A stretch of DNA of 64,000 nucleotides from Whalleya microplaca (taxonomy: Eukaryota; Ascomycota; Sordariomycetes; Xylariales; Xylariaceae), in contig MU385719.1 in NCBI GenBank assembly GCA_022497155.1, positions 620,001 through 684,000 on the forward strand. The letters are read 5' to 3'. The position numbers and the translations under genes were made by a program. Positions 36,101-48,693 of the stretch are shown piece after piece (within the stretch, counting starts at the first letter, position 1; every line of letters starts with the position of its first letter). Below the pieces are notes generated by a model, which worked only from the letters and a program-made list of their open reading frames with translations, had not been told where the DNA came from and ran no database searches.

Positions 36101-37595
36101 GGTGGATTCTTGCGAATACCGCGTACGCAACGGATGTAAGTACATGTAGGAGGGGGAGGGGTGGGAGACATCATTAACGTTCCTAGGTTTAGATTAAGAA
36201 TTGGGCGACCTTTGGACGACGGCAGGCAACTCTTCTTTTGTGGGCTGCACTACGTAAAAGTGCAGATGCCACTCTTAAATGGTGGTAAAGGTGGTCCGTG
36301 TGCAACCCTCCTTTTATATTCCTGACATGTTCTGTGTGGTATGTAAACTGTAGAATTGCACAACAGCCGCAGGTAGCGCTACGATAAGATTAGATACGTA
36401 AGTACTTTGTACATCCATATCCCATGTGCTCACCTTGCAGTATCAATTGTATGACATGGATATTGTCGACGATCCAATCCAGCAAGATATCAACTTTTGC
36501 ATCTACGATCTGTCGAGTTGTATGTAGTAGTAGCCTCAAGTTTAGGGCTAGATGCCCAACGTCATACTCGGACACGAAGACCAATTATAGTCCAATCTTA
36601 CAAATCGAGACAAGCTGTCTTGCATCGACTCTTTTTCCGAAACGTTTACTCGATATAACTGCTGCAGCATTGGGGTAATGTCATATGCTCAATGTATGTA
36701 CCTCGACGGATGATTGAAAACTGTCCTTGGGGGTCAAGCTGTATGCGTACGCAGTAGAGGCAGAAGATAACTTCTAGACCCGCAGTGTAAGTTCGTGTGG
36801 ATGGTACCTAGTGCGACAGCCCAGTTGAGAATATTACCATTTTGGGGATACCGGACTGGAACATCTGGAAGGCTGGCCAATCAGGGCTGTTAATAAGTCT
36901 TGGCCGGCATTATCTACCTCCTTGCCTCCCTTCCGCCCCGGGTTGCCGGCCTCCGAGACCTGCGACTAGTCGGCATCGTACTTTTGATAGAGCAATTTGC
37001 ATACTAAGTCAATAGCTTTCCCGCACTTTCTTTCCCCTTTCAAATGCATCATCCACGTTCATGCAGTGCTTCCACCCCCGCGAAAATGGTCGGTATCGCT
37101 TTACAATCTAGTTGCAAACAACTGATGGAAACATACTAGTGACGCTCTCTCGCCCGCAAGTGTCAAATTAGCGCCATCTAGGGGTTTGAGCTAACAGTGA
37201 TGGCTCGTCCGGATAAAGAAAAGAACCAAGGCTGACATTTGAGTAGCCTAGACTAGTTCCTTATGGGGGTGATGCAGTGTGACTAAGTGTTCGAGTAGCC
37301 AGCGACTCCATGCCAATGGCGAGGCATCGTGCCGGCTTCTTCGAGGTGGGAGGTGGAGCGGTGTAGATAGGGAAAGCAACCACTTTACAGAGTTACAAAC
37401 AAAAATAGATGAGCACACCAGAAAGCGGTGTGACAGTTGGACGCTGGATGTTGTCCTAGTAGTCTGCGTGCGTGCGCCAGCTTGAATAGGTCTGACGGAT
37501 CATTATAGTTTAAGACCCTGACTGAGGTTGCCGAGACACATGTTTAAGAAGTCTCGTAGAACAGAAATTATTGTGAGCGAGCTGGGCCTAATAAA

Positions 37596-37618
37596 GTCGT
37601 CGTCGTCGTCGTCGTCGT
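37596..37618. repeat. GTC trinucleotide microsatellite
   Basis: Almost eight copies of GTC. No gene is evident around it. Confidence 0.9.
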
Positions 37619-39742
37619 ACTTGTAGTAGTCTAGCAGTCTAGTTGCAGAATTCGGCGTGTCGCCCAGGGTCTTTGCGATGATACGGCGCATAGACGATCT
37701 GCCAATTGTCTTCTGACCTACCTGTATTGGTCAAGTCAAGTCATGCCGCCAACGCTACAGCAGCACGACATGTTGTTACAAACATAAATTCTGGACTTGC
37801 TTGACTATCACTTCCACGAGCGAACAAGTTGATAGACAGAGGGGGTGTTCTGGTTATGATCTCTAGTGATGATTATCATACCTTTTTAGCACGATGATGA
37901 CAATCAATCTCGGCAGTGCCTTACCCCTCTAGCAGACCAACCTTTATAGCGGGTAATGCCACCCAAACCGTCCTAGATGCCATTCACGCTTTCTGAAACA
38001 CCACCAGAGAAATGGACTATCGGTGATCGTGACCCCAGTCGGCTGGTGGAGTTGATAGACGCCGCGGGGGTACGTTAAAGCAAGATGCTATTCGTTCCCA
38101 TAAACACTCTGCGCCTACCAGCGCCTCCTAATGAGGTTGATATATCCCAATTACAATCATCGTCGATTCCGTCGTGTGGAGCCGATGACATAATTGTTCC
38201 CAATTTCCGGGAAGCACACATGTGCTTAGGGTCCTCTCGGGATCTAGCTATGATGAAGGATAACTTATAGTTTAGTACATATAGATATGTAATGTTCGGA
38301 CTTGATGACAGTCGGTCGGCCCGTTGTCTGAGGCGGCTATGGAAGCAAAAGACTACTTTGGGCTGCTTGGGTGTTATCGACGGATAGATCGAGCGAATGA
38401 CTACTAGATACACACACACACACCAGAGAGTATTGTAGGGTTTCAATGGATGAGATAGATGGGTTAGCGGAGCGGAAACCAAAGAGATCAGCGAGCAAGA
38501 CACTTGTGAGAACTAAGTAAGTGTTGTAAGCCTTCATAGGTCCTATTCGTAAGTATTTTAGATGGTGGATATTTTGAGTTTGCCTGTTCTCAATACAGAT
38601 ACTCATGCCTCTGCAACTAGAAACTCGATTGGTAGATACGTAGCGTATCACAGGTCCTATCGTTGCTAATAGGTAAGTTCGTTTGTGCGACTTTGACGCA
38701 CAGACTTGGGCTATTCCGCAGCCTAGTTATGTAGCGAAAGGAAACGGTCGACTAATAAGACGATCAGATCCTGCGAGAAGCGAAGGATGTGAGATGAAGG
38801 AAGGGCCAGGGTCCCATGACTGGACCCTTATTCTCTGGAATTGGTGAAAAGCCCGGTCTCCACAATAGATACTAGGAAGGGTCACCTAGCTAGGACTCAG
38901 GAGACACTGACTTAAATGACGACGCCATAGCTTCTTGCAATGATAATTTACGACTAGCCACTTAGCTGCGACGCATGGCTTTCACGATAGCGCCTGTAAT
39001 GTCCGACTCGGAGCGCAACTTGAACGACCATAACGAGTACTAGAAGTAAACAGAAAAAAAAAAGAAAATAATCATCAAGATATAATAGTTGTTATATTGA
39101 TTTTGAGCATTCAAACTGGGCGATCGATCCGCGGTCACGAGAACTGATAGGATCAACTGAGGACCAAGTCTCGACATTAAGCCTGGATATTAGGAATGCT
39201 TTCAAACACAAGCGGCTGGTGCAGATCATGTTCGTCTTACGTTCGACCTAGACAGCCAGATAACGTGGACTAAGTACCTAAACCGCGTTTGAGACGGCCG
39301 TTCGCTTCAGACATTTGCATCGCTTGCACGCGTACTGCGTAAGTTCTATAGTAATCTGAATTCTTGGACCCCTTTTCAAGCCATGATATTCATCATGTTG
39401 AAGTCGGATGCTAGATTTGACTGCGATGAGGGGCAGACCTGAATGTACTGCGTAGGCTATGTACTGCGTGCTGCAAGTACAGCGTACAGCGTACACTATT
39501 CCGTACTCGCCAATGGAGGCCCGCAAGTTCGATATTGACATGGTTCCATATCGGCTCCATATCCACACCCTTGACAAAGTTCTAGACATGGATCCTCGTT
39601 TGCCGATACGCTCTGGTTGACTGGCTTTCCTGGTTGCTGGGCACCAGAACGGGTTCTTCGAGTTTCCACGGTCAGGTCAACTCATTGGTGAAGACAGACG
39701 CCGACCCGAGATATCGCCAGTCAAGGTCTGTCGTATCAGACG

Positions 39743-39782
39743 TACATGTATGCCTACATGTATGTATGCCCTTATGTATGCC
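39743..39782. repeat. Imperfect ATGTATGCC tandem repeat
   Basis: Three imperfect units ending in ATGTATGCC follow each other (39743-39754, 39755-39770, 39771-39782). Confidence 0.65.
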
Positions 39783-41485
39783 CTTGAGACCCGTCGAAAT
39801 GCTGAGCGACGTTCTCGAATCATGAATGCCATTACACAGACGACCTGGACGACCATGACGAGCGGACCAGACATTCCCTGCGTGGTTAGACTGCCCCCAA
39901 AGAAAGATGCATACCCAGGGAATAAATACATGGGCGTCGCATATCTTGATACAAAAAGCGCCTGCAAGTGCTGCTGTAATGGTGCAAGCAAGAGACACAC
40001 GACCCATTATTGGCTGCTGATCAGATCAAGTGTGACCGACATTGTATTGGCTGGTCGAAAAGGGCTGGTCCAGATATGGCCATCTGACGCTTTGCCGCCA
40101 ATCTGTCTGAGCCGCGTCCACCATGAGAAAAAACATGAAGTTGCGGAACATCCAGGAATACGACAATACATTAGGCCGTGGTGGGATGGCGGGGTCGGGA
40201 GCCACTGTAGCATAGGCAGCTGGCAGCTGTAGCAGCTGGAAACCCGCTGGACACCCGCTAAAAAGAATACCATAGCCAGCACAAGTACAGTTCCGTAGCA
40301 GCAGCATCTCATATCGTTGGTACCGATACTCGGGAGGTATCTAAATTTGCCCCATATCGCTTGTCCAGGTGGACACCTTGTACCCACCCTGGACTGAGCT
40401 AACCCTGCCAACCCTAGCAGGTACTTGTACCCACCACACCACTTCTGTACGCTTGGCATTTAACATGTGGGCACAGTGGGGCCTCCGGCGAGTACAAGCT
40501 GCCCATTGACCAATTTTATTTGATATAATTCCTGTCCTTCTCCCCAACCCGCCGCCGTGCAGCCTCCTATTGTCCTTCCAATCGCTTACCACCCTTCGTT
40601 CCGGGTGCAGTGCTGAATTTTTATAGGGTTGGAGATAACCTCGTCGTCGCTCTGTCTCCTCACCCCTTCAGCCCCCTTCAGCTCTCTCCCCCCCCGATCC
40701 GGACATTCCTGGGTTGTTTGGGCTTTTTGGGCTTTGCCGGCCCTCGAGACGACTTCGTTGCCGTCTCTCATCATAAACAGGGCAAACAAAACAAGAGGTA
40801 CGTTCAACAACCACTCACCTCCCTCCCCCCTGTCCCTGCGACTACGTTCCATCTGTTCCTCATGGAAGTCCAACTCTACTTTACACTTTACACTTTTTAC
40901 TCAACTCAGACTGCCTTCTCCAAACCATGCTTGCTTGCTTTGTGTGTTTTGCTGGCCCGTGACACGCATGTTCTTTGATCAAATGGCATTGCTATTACCC
41001 TCTGATTCCTCCCATGCCTGTGTGTGTTGGTGTCTCTGTGACCGAATGCGCCTTTCGTTGCTCCTGTGAAAGTGGCTTTGCTGCCACTTGTTGGTTGGGA
41101 AAGTGGATGTATAAAAACCGACTTTGGCATGTCGGCATGTCGGCTCCTGCGAACCATGGACACTCCCATATCCCATCCCTTATTCTATCAACTGCCTAGC
41201 TGCTTGCCCTCTATCATCCTCGTCAGATCACCCCATACTTTGTAGATGTCCTTTTCGAACCTTTATGGCAGGACCAGGTTCGACCGTACCGTACTAACAT
41301 ATATATATATCTGCAGGCTTGATAGGTCACTGTGTTGAAAGCAGAGACAAGCCAAGGGGCCTTCATACGGACGAATCGAACGGTCCGTGATACGAAGACT
41401 TCCAGCCGTTTTCCAAGGTGTTTGAAACCGGGTCGCTTCGTACATCTTCTCTTAAACCATCCCCATGCCTCCCAAACGATAAAAG

Positions 41486-44073
41486 ATGGATTCAGAAGAC
41501 GGGGAGATATACGTCAAGGTATGGATGCTGCCAACTCCACGTGTATGTCGCAGGGAGCTGATCTCTTCAAGCGCATGGGCGCCTACGTGCGAGCGCACGA
41601 AAAGGCGTTGGCCAACGCCTTACAGTTCCGAAGACAGCCTAGTCCTAGGCATGGTGCCAGTCAGAGCGTATCCTCCATTCAGGTACCGCAGTCGCCTACC
41701 TCGCCTGATCGCCCCTCGACATCATCGTCAGCCTCCGGTACTCTAGTGTCTGCACTGTCGTTCGGCTCGTTAAGTTTTACATCTAATAGTATTAAATCGA
41801 CAAGATTGAGCCTTACGCCGCACCATCTGTTTTATCTGTTGTCTCGCTTTGAAGAGTTGGGTATAAATGTCGGGCCTATGAAAGTACGCCTGGAAAGCCT
41901 ACACGACACTTCTACTTCAGCCAACTATGTATCCTTCCTAAGTTCGTCTCAACGTACGAAGAGCCGTGGCTCCGATGCAGTATCGATACGTTCTGTGTCG
42001 AGCATTCGAAGTGTGGTGTCGGGCATGTCTGCTTTGTGGTCCAGTTTCGGAATAGGGTCGAGTATTACTGCCGCTCGCGAGGAGAGACAGAAAGCCGCCA
42101 ACCAGGCCGACCTCAAGTATCTCTATTCCGCATTCACGAAGATACCATGTCTCCGATTGGCACCGGACTGGCGGTCGAAGTTGATATCTGGCTACGAAGA
42201 GTTTCCTTTTGACTCCGCCGTTCCGTTGTACATCTTCAAAAACCTGCAGGCTTTGGAGATCAACGGCATCGACTTTAGACAGTTCTTTGGCTGGGATCGT
42301 GTAGCAGACCAGATCCGATCACTCACCATTAGACGTGCCAATATCGACGACCCAGCAGATATCCTTATCGATATAGTCTTGGATGACATGGATAAACGGC
42401 GGCGTCGATCATCAAAACAGCAATCTTCACCCACGGGTACGTATGCGCATGCATCGAATCCGAGGCGCAGCCCTATACCGTGTGCGGAGTTGAATAAGCC
42501 CAACCCCACATCAGGTTCTCCTGAGCGTCGAAATTCGGCCGGAGATGTACATGCAGGGTCGATGGGCAATGGATCTACGGACGGCCCACCAGCACACAGC
42601 GGTCGCCGTCATTCAGTGGCCAAGATCGAGACTGACCAGCCAGTATCCCCCAGTAGAACCGTACGACCCAGAAGTCATTCCCCTATTCGTCCCATTAGCT
42701 CCCGCCATCCTACATCGAATACAAGGGGTTCACATAAAGTAAAACGCTCTGGCTCTGGAAGTTCGCATTCGAGCTTATCCGACTCGTGGCATAATCCAAG
42801 GAATAGCGCTTCTAACCTTCTTGCTATGGGTATCCTACCGGCCTCTAAATGGCGATTCTTGAGGCATTTGAGCTTGGCGGACAACTCACTAACAGCAATA
42901 CCAGCCACCAGTCTTGCTCCGTTGGCCAACACGTTGGGGTCCTTGGACCTTTCAACAAACCTCTTTAGTCAGATCCCCGATAGCTTGGCAACACTAACTG
43001 CTCTCCGTGCTCTTAACCTCTCACATTGTATGATCGACTCTCTGCATTCCTTGCTTCGCAACCCCTTGCCAGCTATCACCGCCCTAAACCTCCGTGCCAA
43101 CCGCCTTCAGTCCATTGCTGGTATCGAGAAACTCTACCCACTGGAAAGGTTGGACCTCAGAGACAACCGTTTAACCGATCCAATGGAGTTAGCCCGCCTG
43201 ACTGGAATCCCAGATATCCGTGAGGTCTACGTCGAAGGAAACCCTTTCACGCGAACTCACCGAGACTATCGCATCACCATATTCAACCTTTTCCGTAACA
43301 CGCCAGGGTTTACGGAAGATATCATCATCGACGGTTCAGGTCCGAGCTATTCTGAAAGACGATACCTCGTGGACCGCGTCGCCGTACCCGCCGCCGTTCC
43401 TGTAGTAAAAACCCCCGTACCAGAAATGTGTGCCGTAGATGTAAGCAAACCAGCCATCGTTTACGACGCACCAAAGGAGCACGCTGTTTTGCGCAAGGAA
43501 CGACCCACTCGTCCTGTTCCAAAGGCGGTAGCTAGCGAGGTCAATACAAATGCAGCAAAGCGTCGGCGTATGCCTAAACGCAGAATAGTCGATCTTGCTA
43601 TCAATGATCGTGCTAATGGTGCCGTGCCACAACAAATTAGCGTCGAGGAGATTGTTCCTGATGTGAAAGCTGTGGGAGACGGGTTGGAAACCAATTATCG
43701 CATATCTCAGCCTCCTGAGGTGCAGAATCTTCCGCCGAAAGTACTTTCTGAAACAACGTCATCCAGTAACCTAAATCCGCCGGAAGTGCCACGTCTCGAC
43801 ACTACCACTGTTTTGTCACCTTCGACGGCGCCAGACTCGTGGAAAGAAGCCCAAGATTGGAATATCAGTGGTGAGATTTATCGACAGAAGATTGAAGCAT
43901 TACGAGACAAAGTTGGCAATGGTTATCTGAGCGTTCTCAACGAGGAGAGCTGGGAATCATCTCGACCGGCATATGTTGACGGCGACTTCAGTCCTGCCTC
44001 CACGATACGAGCTAGCCCTACTACTCGCACACCTAGTGCGCAAGCAATCCATAGTGGTCGCACACTAGGCTGA
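41486..44073 (+). CDS. Leucine-rich-repeat protein with Ser-rich linkers
   Basis: Two exons, 41486-41518 (MDSEDGEIYVK) and 41572-44073, give 844 residues. The 53-bp intron runs from GTATGG to CTTCAAG; this acceptor keeps MDSEDGEIYVK next to RMGAYVRAHEKALANALQ, the spacing expected for the family. A nearer acceptor (41553) and an unspliced start at 41523 are also in frame. Residues 1-110 form a helical head with a Ser/Pro-rich segment. About 110-300 is a conserved globular part (SLTPHHLFYLLSRFEELG, then FKNLQALEINGIDF). A basic Ser/Arg/Pro linker follows. About five to six leucine-rich repeats lie at about 438-575 (LRHLSLADNSL to VYVEGNPFTRTH). The tail is disordered with a KRRRMPKRR nuclear-localisation-like cluster. 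The layout resembles nischarin/STK11IP-type LRR proteins, which is tentative. Confidence 0.86.
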
Positions 44074-45707
44074 TCAGACCTTTCGTCTCGATAGCCTTTC
44101 TCTTTTCTCCGCCTTTCGAAGGACCCTTTTTGACAATATTGCCACGTACCCTGTTGTGCCTGGTTTCTCGATATACCATTCCTCCATATTTACATTGTCT
44201 TTTTTCTCATGCGTGATGTCTCATGGGAGCATAGCGTCTCGGCGTTCTTCGGAGGCTGTTCATTGTGTTTTGCAGTTCATCTTTACTCTATATCCCTGCT
44301 GTTAATTTTGTATTTTGTATTTCGGTCATGGAATAATGCCATGAGGGGTGAGACGCATTTCTCGCAAATTTTGTTGGAACCGCAATTGGAACGCAAGAGT
44401 CATGTGTAAAGAAAGAGATTTCAGATGCGAGACCTTTAGACCGGGAGACTCTAGTTGGAACGATCGAAGAGAATGTGGTATTATAGCCATGGCCTATGTC
44501 CACACTATTTTCATGTCTATGTTTTTTGTCGTCAAGGGGTGGTGGGGCGTTTGCGGTCATGACGAGGCTTTCGAAATCTTGGCGATGGTGGTTCCTGCTA
44601 CTCGAGTGTTTGTTTTTTTCTTTCTCCTCTCCTTGCTCGTGGCATCTCATGGCAACCGCGAGGAAATTGCATCTGTTCTGCATTTGCACGGGGGTTCAAG
44701 GGGTTGCGGCTCAGAGTAGAGTGGATCACTTCCCTGGTGGAGAGGGTGGTTAATGAAAAATATGCATTTCCGCCTCGTTCTATAATATCGAGTTCGCAAG
44801 TATGCCATTGTGACTGACGTGAAGTACTTTATACGCTAGTATATATTCTTGATATGGTAATAAATTTGGATGGAGAAACTAGCGGCGCTTGAGAACATAA
44901 CTGTCACATGATAGGATCCACTACGTACACTTTATATATACCCATATAGCCGTAGGTCTATCAGACAGATACACAATATAACCATCAATCCACACATATC
45001 ACTACAATGACCGCTACGTTCTCCTTTAGCCTTAGACTGTGTGTTCCAGGACCTAAGTCGCAGGAGTATAACAATCTTGCCCGTTATCTCTAGGTACGTC
45101 TACCTATCGTGGCACTGGTCTATATATAGTCTTCCGGCTGTAGGTCGCCAACAACCTGGACGACTAATACACATATTGATAATTAGAGATTCAAACGCGA
45201 GGCGTAATATGTAGTAGTTCTACGTAACACCAATTTCCCAAACATATTCGGGAAATATTAAGCCCCATCATTATTCGGTTACTTGCATTCTCCTAACTTC
45301 CTTAGACTCTATCCGCGCATGCCTTGATGGGTGCTCTGCCTAGCAGACCCACTCACACATGTTACATGTAAGTAAGTGAAGAAGCATAAATAGTCTGTAC
45401 ATATGTGTATTGTCATTCGACATCTCGTTGCAGAGACCATAAATCCCGCAGCGATTGTTCTAAGGATGGAATAGCACTTATAGTCCTAGTACCCAAATTG
45501 CCCAAAGTGGCACAACCAACATATCTACCTTCTGCATACATAGCCCCTTATACATAGAGCTCCATCCAGTTTCCCGTAAGGCATGAAATTGGGCTAGATA
45601 TAGGACCTTATATAAACTGGTCTGCATGAGAATATGTTCACAAAAAAACTAGTTTCTTATCCTGTATTGGTTGATAAATCTGTGCGAAAGCTGGTTGTCT
45701 CTAGTGC
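44074..45707. other. Intergenic between the LRR and HET genes
   Basis: The LRR gene 3' flank, then an AT-rich region leading to the HET promoter. Open frames of up to about 130 codons near 44.3-44.7 kb lie on both strands and are not protein-like. Confidence 0.5.
45609..45616 (+). promoter_or_regulatory. TATA box of the HET-domain gene
   Basis: TATATAAA lies 92 bp upstream of the ATG at 45708. Confidence 0.45.
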
Positions 45708-48693
45708 ATGATGGGCTCAAAGCTGTGTGCTACTATTGGGGGTGGGCTGTACTATACCTTGCTCCCGAATCATGAGTATAAGCCTTTGAATCTCGATGTG
45801 ATGGAACAGCGGTTCCTCATTGTTCACCCGTGCCCGAGGGACAAGATTCGTGATATCAACTACAGGCTGGCCGAAGAAAATCATGTCCGTTGTACTATGG
45901 AAATACACACACCGCCGTACCCACCATACACCGCCCTTGATAATACCAGGGGCTACTGGGAGTATAAACTACCAATCGAGGTCGACGGGTGTGTGATACT
46001 CGTCACCAGCGTTCTAGAGCGTTTCCTTCGGGTCGTCAATCTAACAGATGCTCCTATAAGGCTATGGGGTCGCCACCCCTGCCTCGTGAAGTACCCTGAA
46101 GATAAAATGTTCGAAGAAGAGTGTCATCGGTGCGTGACGCGGCCGCACTTAGATATGATGTACTCGCGGGCGTTCAGCGTCGTAGACATGAGCCTCCAAA
46201 ACATGCAACTAATTAGCCGTGGGCTTCTCCGAAAAACGGGACGAAAGCTATTGCACGAACGGAAATGGAACGAGGGGTGGCCCATGCCGCCTAACAGCAA
46301 GGAAATGGTCTCGTTCCACTCTCCCATCAAGATCGGGAAGACAATGAATTATGCACACCCGGTAGATTATTACGAGGTGAGTAGCATCTAGACCTAATTA
46401 TTACCTTTTCCAGCCGGTCCCAGGAGCAAAATTTCCTTTTGGGGTATATTTGCGAATTGAAAGCTCCTGAGATAGGCCTTGAGACTCACGACTGTTTGAC
46501 AAGCTGCCTGAAGATAGACAATGCTAACTCCTAATGCTGTAGCATGTGCCCCTGGACTTCGTTGCAGACGAGATCCGTATGGTCAAGATAGAGGAATCTG
46601 AGGATCCCTCAGGACCAATAGTAACGCGTATGCCACACGTTCCTATCATTGGTATACCTTACATGGCGCTCTCGTATACCTGGGGCACGTCAGACGCGCG
46701 TGTAGAGATCGGGGTGGCCGGACAGCGGATGTATATCCGGAAGAACCTCGAGCGTATTTTGAGGGCATTGAAGGCTATCAAGTGTTCGATCGTCTGGATT
46801 GATGCCATGTGTATCAATCAGCTCGACGTATTGGAGAAACCCGCTCATCTCCCTCGTATGGCCGAAATTTATCATCACGCAGCCATGGTTATCTGCTACG
46901 TCGGCGAGCCAGATGAAGATACTGGCATGGCGGTAGAATTCGTGGATCATCTTCAAGAAGAGGTGATGCAGTTTGATTTGGAGAGAAAGGAATGGAAAAT
47001 AGGCCCAGAGGACAACAGGATCGGCGCCGATCAGCACCCCCGTCTTTGCGCCGCACTCTACAGGCTTCTGATGCGGCCATACTTCAGGCGCGTCTGGATT
47101 CTACAGGAGGTTGCTAACGCAGTGATTCCTGTTATCCAGTGTGGCACACAGCTTCAGGTTATGCTAGAGAGACTCGACCATGCGGCGGCTTATCTACAAT
47201 TTATGCTCCAACATGGCCCCCTGCTCGCATACAGAATGACTAAGGCTGCACCTGATCTCGGAGATGTATCTACACTGGAACTCACCTATATACGAAAGCT
47301 CTTCTACTTTCGACACCTAGCATGTCGCGGAGAGAATTTTACTCATGCTGAGATATATGCTAAGATTGGCGAGCAATCACCTGGCTTTCTCGAGGCGCTC
47401 ATATTAACGCGTGACTTCCAAGCCACTGACGGCCATGACAAGATATTTTCTATGGGAAACATTGTCAAGGAGCGCGTGGAGTTCCACTCGGATTACTCTC
47501 AACCCATCCCAAAGACCTTTGCAGATTTCGCTGTGGCTTTAGCGATGAAGAATGGAAGCCTTGATGTGATTGCTGCCGCGGAGTTGTTGAGTGATTACGA
47601 GGGATTCTACAGAGAATCCCCTGGCTGGTGTCCTGATTGGACAACTCCTGTGAGTAAAATTTGTAATCATTCGTGAAGCCCTCCTCCAGTGAAACATATC
47701 CAGGGGTTGGAGATTCCCGAGCTAGGCCTCATATCTCCTACTGATCAATTTTTGTAAAAGCAGAAATGCTGACACCAGATGTTACAGTCCAGATCTAGCT
47801 GTCTCGTTCGGAAGGAGCGAATACCGTTGAGAGCGACAGCAGTTGTCAGCTCTCTCGATGGCGCATTGTAGGTACTCGGCCGACGGAGGAATGACGAATC
47901 ATCCATCATGATCCCATCATTATCTAGTGTGGCAGCAGACAATAATTTGACGAATAAAGCTTCCGAGAAAGCACCAGAAAATACTCAACAGCCTAGTCAA
48001 CGAATCAGACAGGAATTCTTTGACTTTGAAGGTCATGTGCTGAAATGCACAGGTGTTATTCTTGACCAGATTAGTGTGGTCTTCGACGATCCCAAGCTGC
48101 CACGGGGGTTTCTTTCCCAACCCCCGGACCCAAAAACCTATTACAAGTACCACTACTGGCTTCATAAGATCGAGGAATTCTTCGAGGCTAACTCGTTGAC
48201 AACATACGAGGACCCTCTGCAAGCGGCAATCGCCATGTTCCACGGCGACGTCCCGGCAGCCTGGCCCCCTCGGCACCTCAACCCGGTGAATGCAGCGGAT
48301 CGGCATCCATTCGAGCAATTCGTATGTGACCCGAGCCGCTCACGCCATGTGCTCCAGTTCATGGGTGATTACGCTCGAGTGGACGCGTACGATATCGTGA
48401 GGATGACTCTCCACGGCCGAACACTGTGCGTGACTGAGAATGGCTACATGGTGCTCGCACCAGACTACGTCGCGGAGAACGACCCAGAGAGGCCTTGGTT
48501 GCTGGCCATACTGGCTACCTGCTCGGTGCCCGTGCTGCTGAAAGAGAATGACGATGGCACATATCGGTTTAGTGGGACTTGCTTTGTACAAGGGTGGATG
48601 GAAGGGGAGGTCTTCGCCGAGACGATGGGCGTTGACACACCGCAAGAGTTTTGGTCTGCTATGGCTGATAGTGGTAGATTGAGTATTGTCTGA
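45708..48693 (+). CDS. Heterokaryon-incompatibility (HET) domain protein
   Basis: Four exons: 45708-46376, 46543-47649, 47788-47867 and 47928-48693 (introns 166, 138 and 60 bp), giving 873 residues. Residues 1-223 form an N-terminal part I do not recognise, with clustered Cys/His (EECHRC). The HET domain begins near 224. Its three hallmark blocks are ALSYTWG (265-271), WIDAMCINQ (308-316) and RRVWILQEV (405-413), followed by TDGHDKIFSMGNI. The C-terminal third has EFFDFEGHVLKCTGVILDQI and a typical late motif region (GYMVLAPDYV). HET proteins trigger vegetative incompatibility and cell death between unlike fungal strains. The last 60-bp intron contains an in-frame TAG, so it must be spliced, or the gene is truncated after 619 residues. 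The first exon could also belong to a separate gene. Confidence 0.88.

Larger units (their letters stand above)
32271..41485. other. Long gene-poor, partly AT-rich interval
   Basis: About 9.2 kb without a supportable gene. The first third (to about 34.5 kb) is AT-rich and stop-dense in all frames, as expected of old, mutated repeat DNA. An inverted pair TTATTAGGGGCT (near 33024-33040 and 33324-33338) may be the remains of a small element. Open frames reach about 150 codons (35527-35973, 40007-40459, 40629-41069) but show no family features. The last 900 bp are C/T-rich and probably promoter plus 5' leader of the LRR gene; a GTACGT donor-like site lies at 40799. Confidence 0.5.

Noticed and set aside
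35527..36139. Two overlapping small open frames (148 and 72 codons) in the 32-41 kb gap
   Set aside because: Basic, compositionally plausible peptides, but no motif, no promoter or splice context, and lengths within chance for this gap.
40007..40459. 150-codon minus-strand open frame
   Set aside because: Overlapped by an open frame on the other strand, rich in Cys/Trp in a random-looking way, no family features.
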